From the NCBI GenBank assembly GCA_014762625.1, contig JABURQ010000022.1, positions 1-32,892 of the forward strand: a stretch of 32,892 bases of DNA, written 5' to 3'. Numbering within the stretch: the first letter of the stretch is position 1; the number at the start of each line of letters is the position of its first letter. Under the pieces are notes generated by a model that was not told the origin of the DNA, searched no databases, and worked only from the letters and a program-made list of their open reading frames with translations. This document shows, piece by piece, positions 31,779 through 32,892 of this stretch. Both the position numbers and the translations under genes were made by a program. Source of the stretch: Planctomycetaceae bacterium. Its GTDB lineage: Bacteria; Planctomycetota; Planctomycetia; Planctomycetales; Planctomycetaceae.

Positions 31779-32892
31779 TCACAGCTCCGGCGTTGGCCAG
31801 TCGGGGATGCCGACGGCTTCCTTCTGCTTGTAGAAGTGGACGTGAAACGGACGGGTCGGCGACATTTCCGCGTCTTCGTTGACCATCATCGGCAACGTCT
31901 TCTGCCACCATTGCTCGTAGAAAGACCGCATTTTGGCAGCGACTTCGCCGTGCTGTTCGATGACGTTGGTCGTCTGTCCCGGATCGGCTTCCATGTCGTA
32001 AAGCGTTTCCGGGCCGACGAGGCGGTACTTCTGATTGCGGATCGCCATCCGCTGCCACTGGAACTTGTTGGGATCGGCCCCGGTCGGCCAGCGGCAGACG
32101 TGAGTGACTAGGTAACGATCGTCCCATTTTGCTTTCGGGTTATTGATCAACGGTAACAGGCTGCGACCTTCGACCTGAGCTGCGGGGATTTTCGCTCCCG
32201 CCAGGTCGGCGAGCGTCGGCAGGATGTCGATGTGGGCCGCGATGCGGTCGATTTCGACGTTCCGGTCGATGTGCCCGTCCCAGCGAACATAGAAGGGGAC
32301 GCGGACACCCCCTTCATCGGGGCTCCCTTTCATCCCCTTCATGCCGGCGTTAAAGCAGGTATAGTCGGACTCTCCGAGCTTCTTACCCGCTCGTCCGGCT
32401 CCGCCTCCGGTGGTGCCGTTATCCGACATGAAAATGATGACGGTATTCTCCATCAGACCCCAGTTGTCGAGATTGGTCAGCAATTGACCGACGTTCTCGT
32501 CGATGTTCTCGACCATGCCGTAAAAACCGGCGTGTTTTTCTTCCATTCCCATGTCGAGGAAGCGTTTCTTGTTCTTTTCGGGAGCGAGAAATGGACCGTG
32601 AGGAGCGTTGGTAGTGATGTAGGCGAAGAATGGCTTGTCGTTTTCTTTGACGTCTTTGATCCAGCCTTGCGCGGCGGTGAAAAAGACATCGGTGCAGAAT
32701 CCTTCCGTCTGCATGAAGACGCCGTTATTGCGGACGATCGGATCGAAGTAACTGTTATTGGGGGCGTCGGCGCAACTGCAATCGTATTTCTGTCCGATGC
32801 CGCCCGCTCGGGGGATCACGGATGGGACGAAGCCACGAAGGGGAGGTTGATAGGAGGCTGCGTCACAGAGAGCCAACTTACGGAAAAACCAC
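31779..32892 (-). CDS. Arylsulfatase A-type sulfatase, 5' truncated at contig end
   Basis: C-terminal two thirds of a formylglycine-dependent sulfatase, the enzyme family that removes sulfate from polysaccharides and is expanded in planctomycetes. About 371 codons are present. Recognised blocks are SYFDP and GFCTDVFF, PFFAYITTNAPHGPF near 90, VIIFMSDNGTTGGG near 150 (late metal-site motif), DEGGVRVPFYVRWDGH near 190 and HIDILPTLADLAG near 216. The catalytic CxPSR segment and the signal peptide lie beyond the window. The first bases of the fragment (32870-32892) read FFRKLALCD where homologues have FGKWHLGD, suggesting sequencing errors at the contig end. Substrate cannot be told. A cell-surface or periplasmic location is expected for the family. 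Confidence 0.93.
   Translation of the reverse strand, partial: WFFRKLALCDAASYQPPLRGFVPSVIPRAGGIGQKYDCSCADAPNNSYFDPIVRNNGVFMQTEGFCTDVFFTAAQGWIKDVKENDKPFFAYITTNAPHGPFLAPEKNKKRFLDMGMEEKHAGFYGMVENIDENVGQLLTNLDNWGLMENTVIIFMSDNGTTGGGAGRAGKKLGESDYTCFNAGMKGMKGSPDEGGVRVPFYVRWDGHIDRNVEIDRIAAHIDILPTLADLAGAKIPAAQVEGRSLLPLINNPKAKWDDRYLVTHVCRWPTGADPNKFQWQRMAIRNQKYRLVGPETLYDMEADPGQTTNVIEQHGEVAAKMRSFYEQWWQKTLPMMVNEDAEMSPTRPFHVHFYKQKEAVGIPDWPTPEL

Noticed and set aside
1-32892. CRISPR array, prophage, IS element or integrase module
   Set aside because: No regularly spaced repeats, transposase, integrase or phage structural protein was found on either strand.

Overview
The window looks like a whole contig, or a piece reaching both contig ends, from a planctomycete. 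The evidence is family content: two DUF1559 prepilin-like proteins with C-terminal DGSV motifs, a Tat-exported DUF1501 protein, a formylglycine-type sulfatase, a multiheme cytochrome c/TPR fusion, a CehA/McbA-type hydrolase and an NHL propeller. Both ends look technical. Bases 11-80 match an Illumina Nextera P5/Read-1 adapter with errors, and the last ~25 bases read like a corrupted copy of the conserved sulfatase GKWH motif.

Layout. 1-614: adapter, then the 5' part of an exported M20-family amidohydrolase. 844-4048: recJ converging on an NtrC-like regulator with several key motifs altered. 4464-8802: a metallophosphoesterase, then the yidC-mnmE pair. 8803-12791: a secretion/surface region with a possible Cys-rich small protein, two DUF1559 proteins, a small lipoprotein between them and a second lipoprotein after them. 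12969-14825: a seven-heme cytochrome with TPRs. 14846-16643 (minus): a Y-family DNA polymerase followed by a divergent SRAP/HMCES-like protein. 16849-20036 (minus): DUF1501 protein and a DASS-family transporter. 20269-24240: sugar isomerase/epimerase, arfB, a LarA-family protein and gmd. 24568-27594: tRNA-Phe, NHL protein and divergent metallohydrolase. 27595-31560: a palindrome-rich gap, a three-gene operon of unknown proteins, tRNA-His, trmH and two small proteins with strong ribosome binding sites. 31779-32892: truncated sulfatase.

Most genes are ordinary chromosomal functions: DNA repair (RecJ, Y-polymerase, SRAP-like), membrane insertion (YidC), tRNA modification (MnmE, TrmH), ribosome rescue (ArfB) and nucleotide sugar synthesis (Gmd). 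No integrase, transposase, CRISPR array or phage module was seen. The least explained items are the motif-degenerate NtrC-like regulator, the polymerase/SRAP-like pair, the three-gene unknown operon (28168-29641), and the small ORFs at 8952, 31003 and 31339. Similarities were judged by eye; no database search was run.
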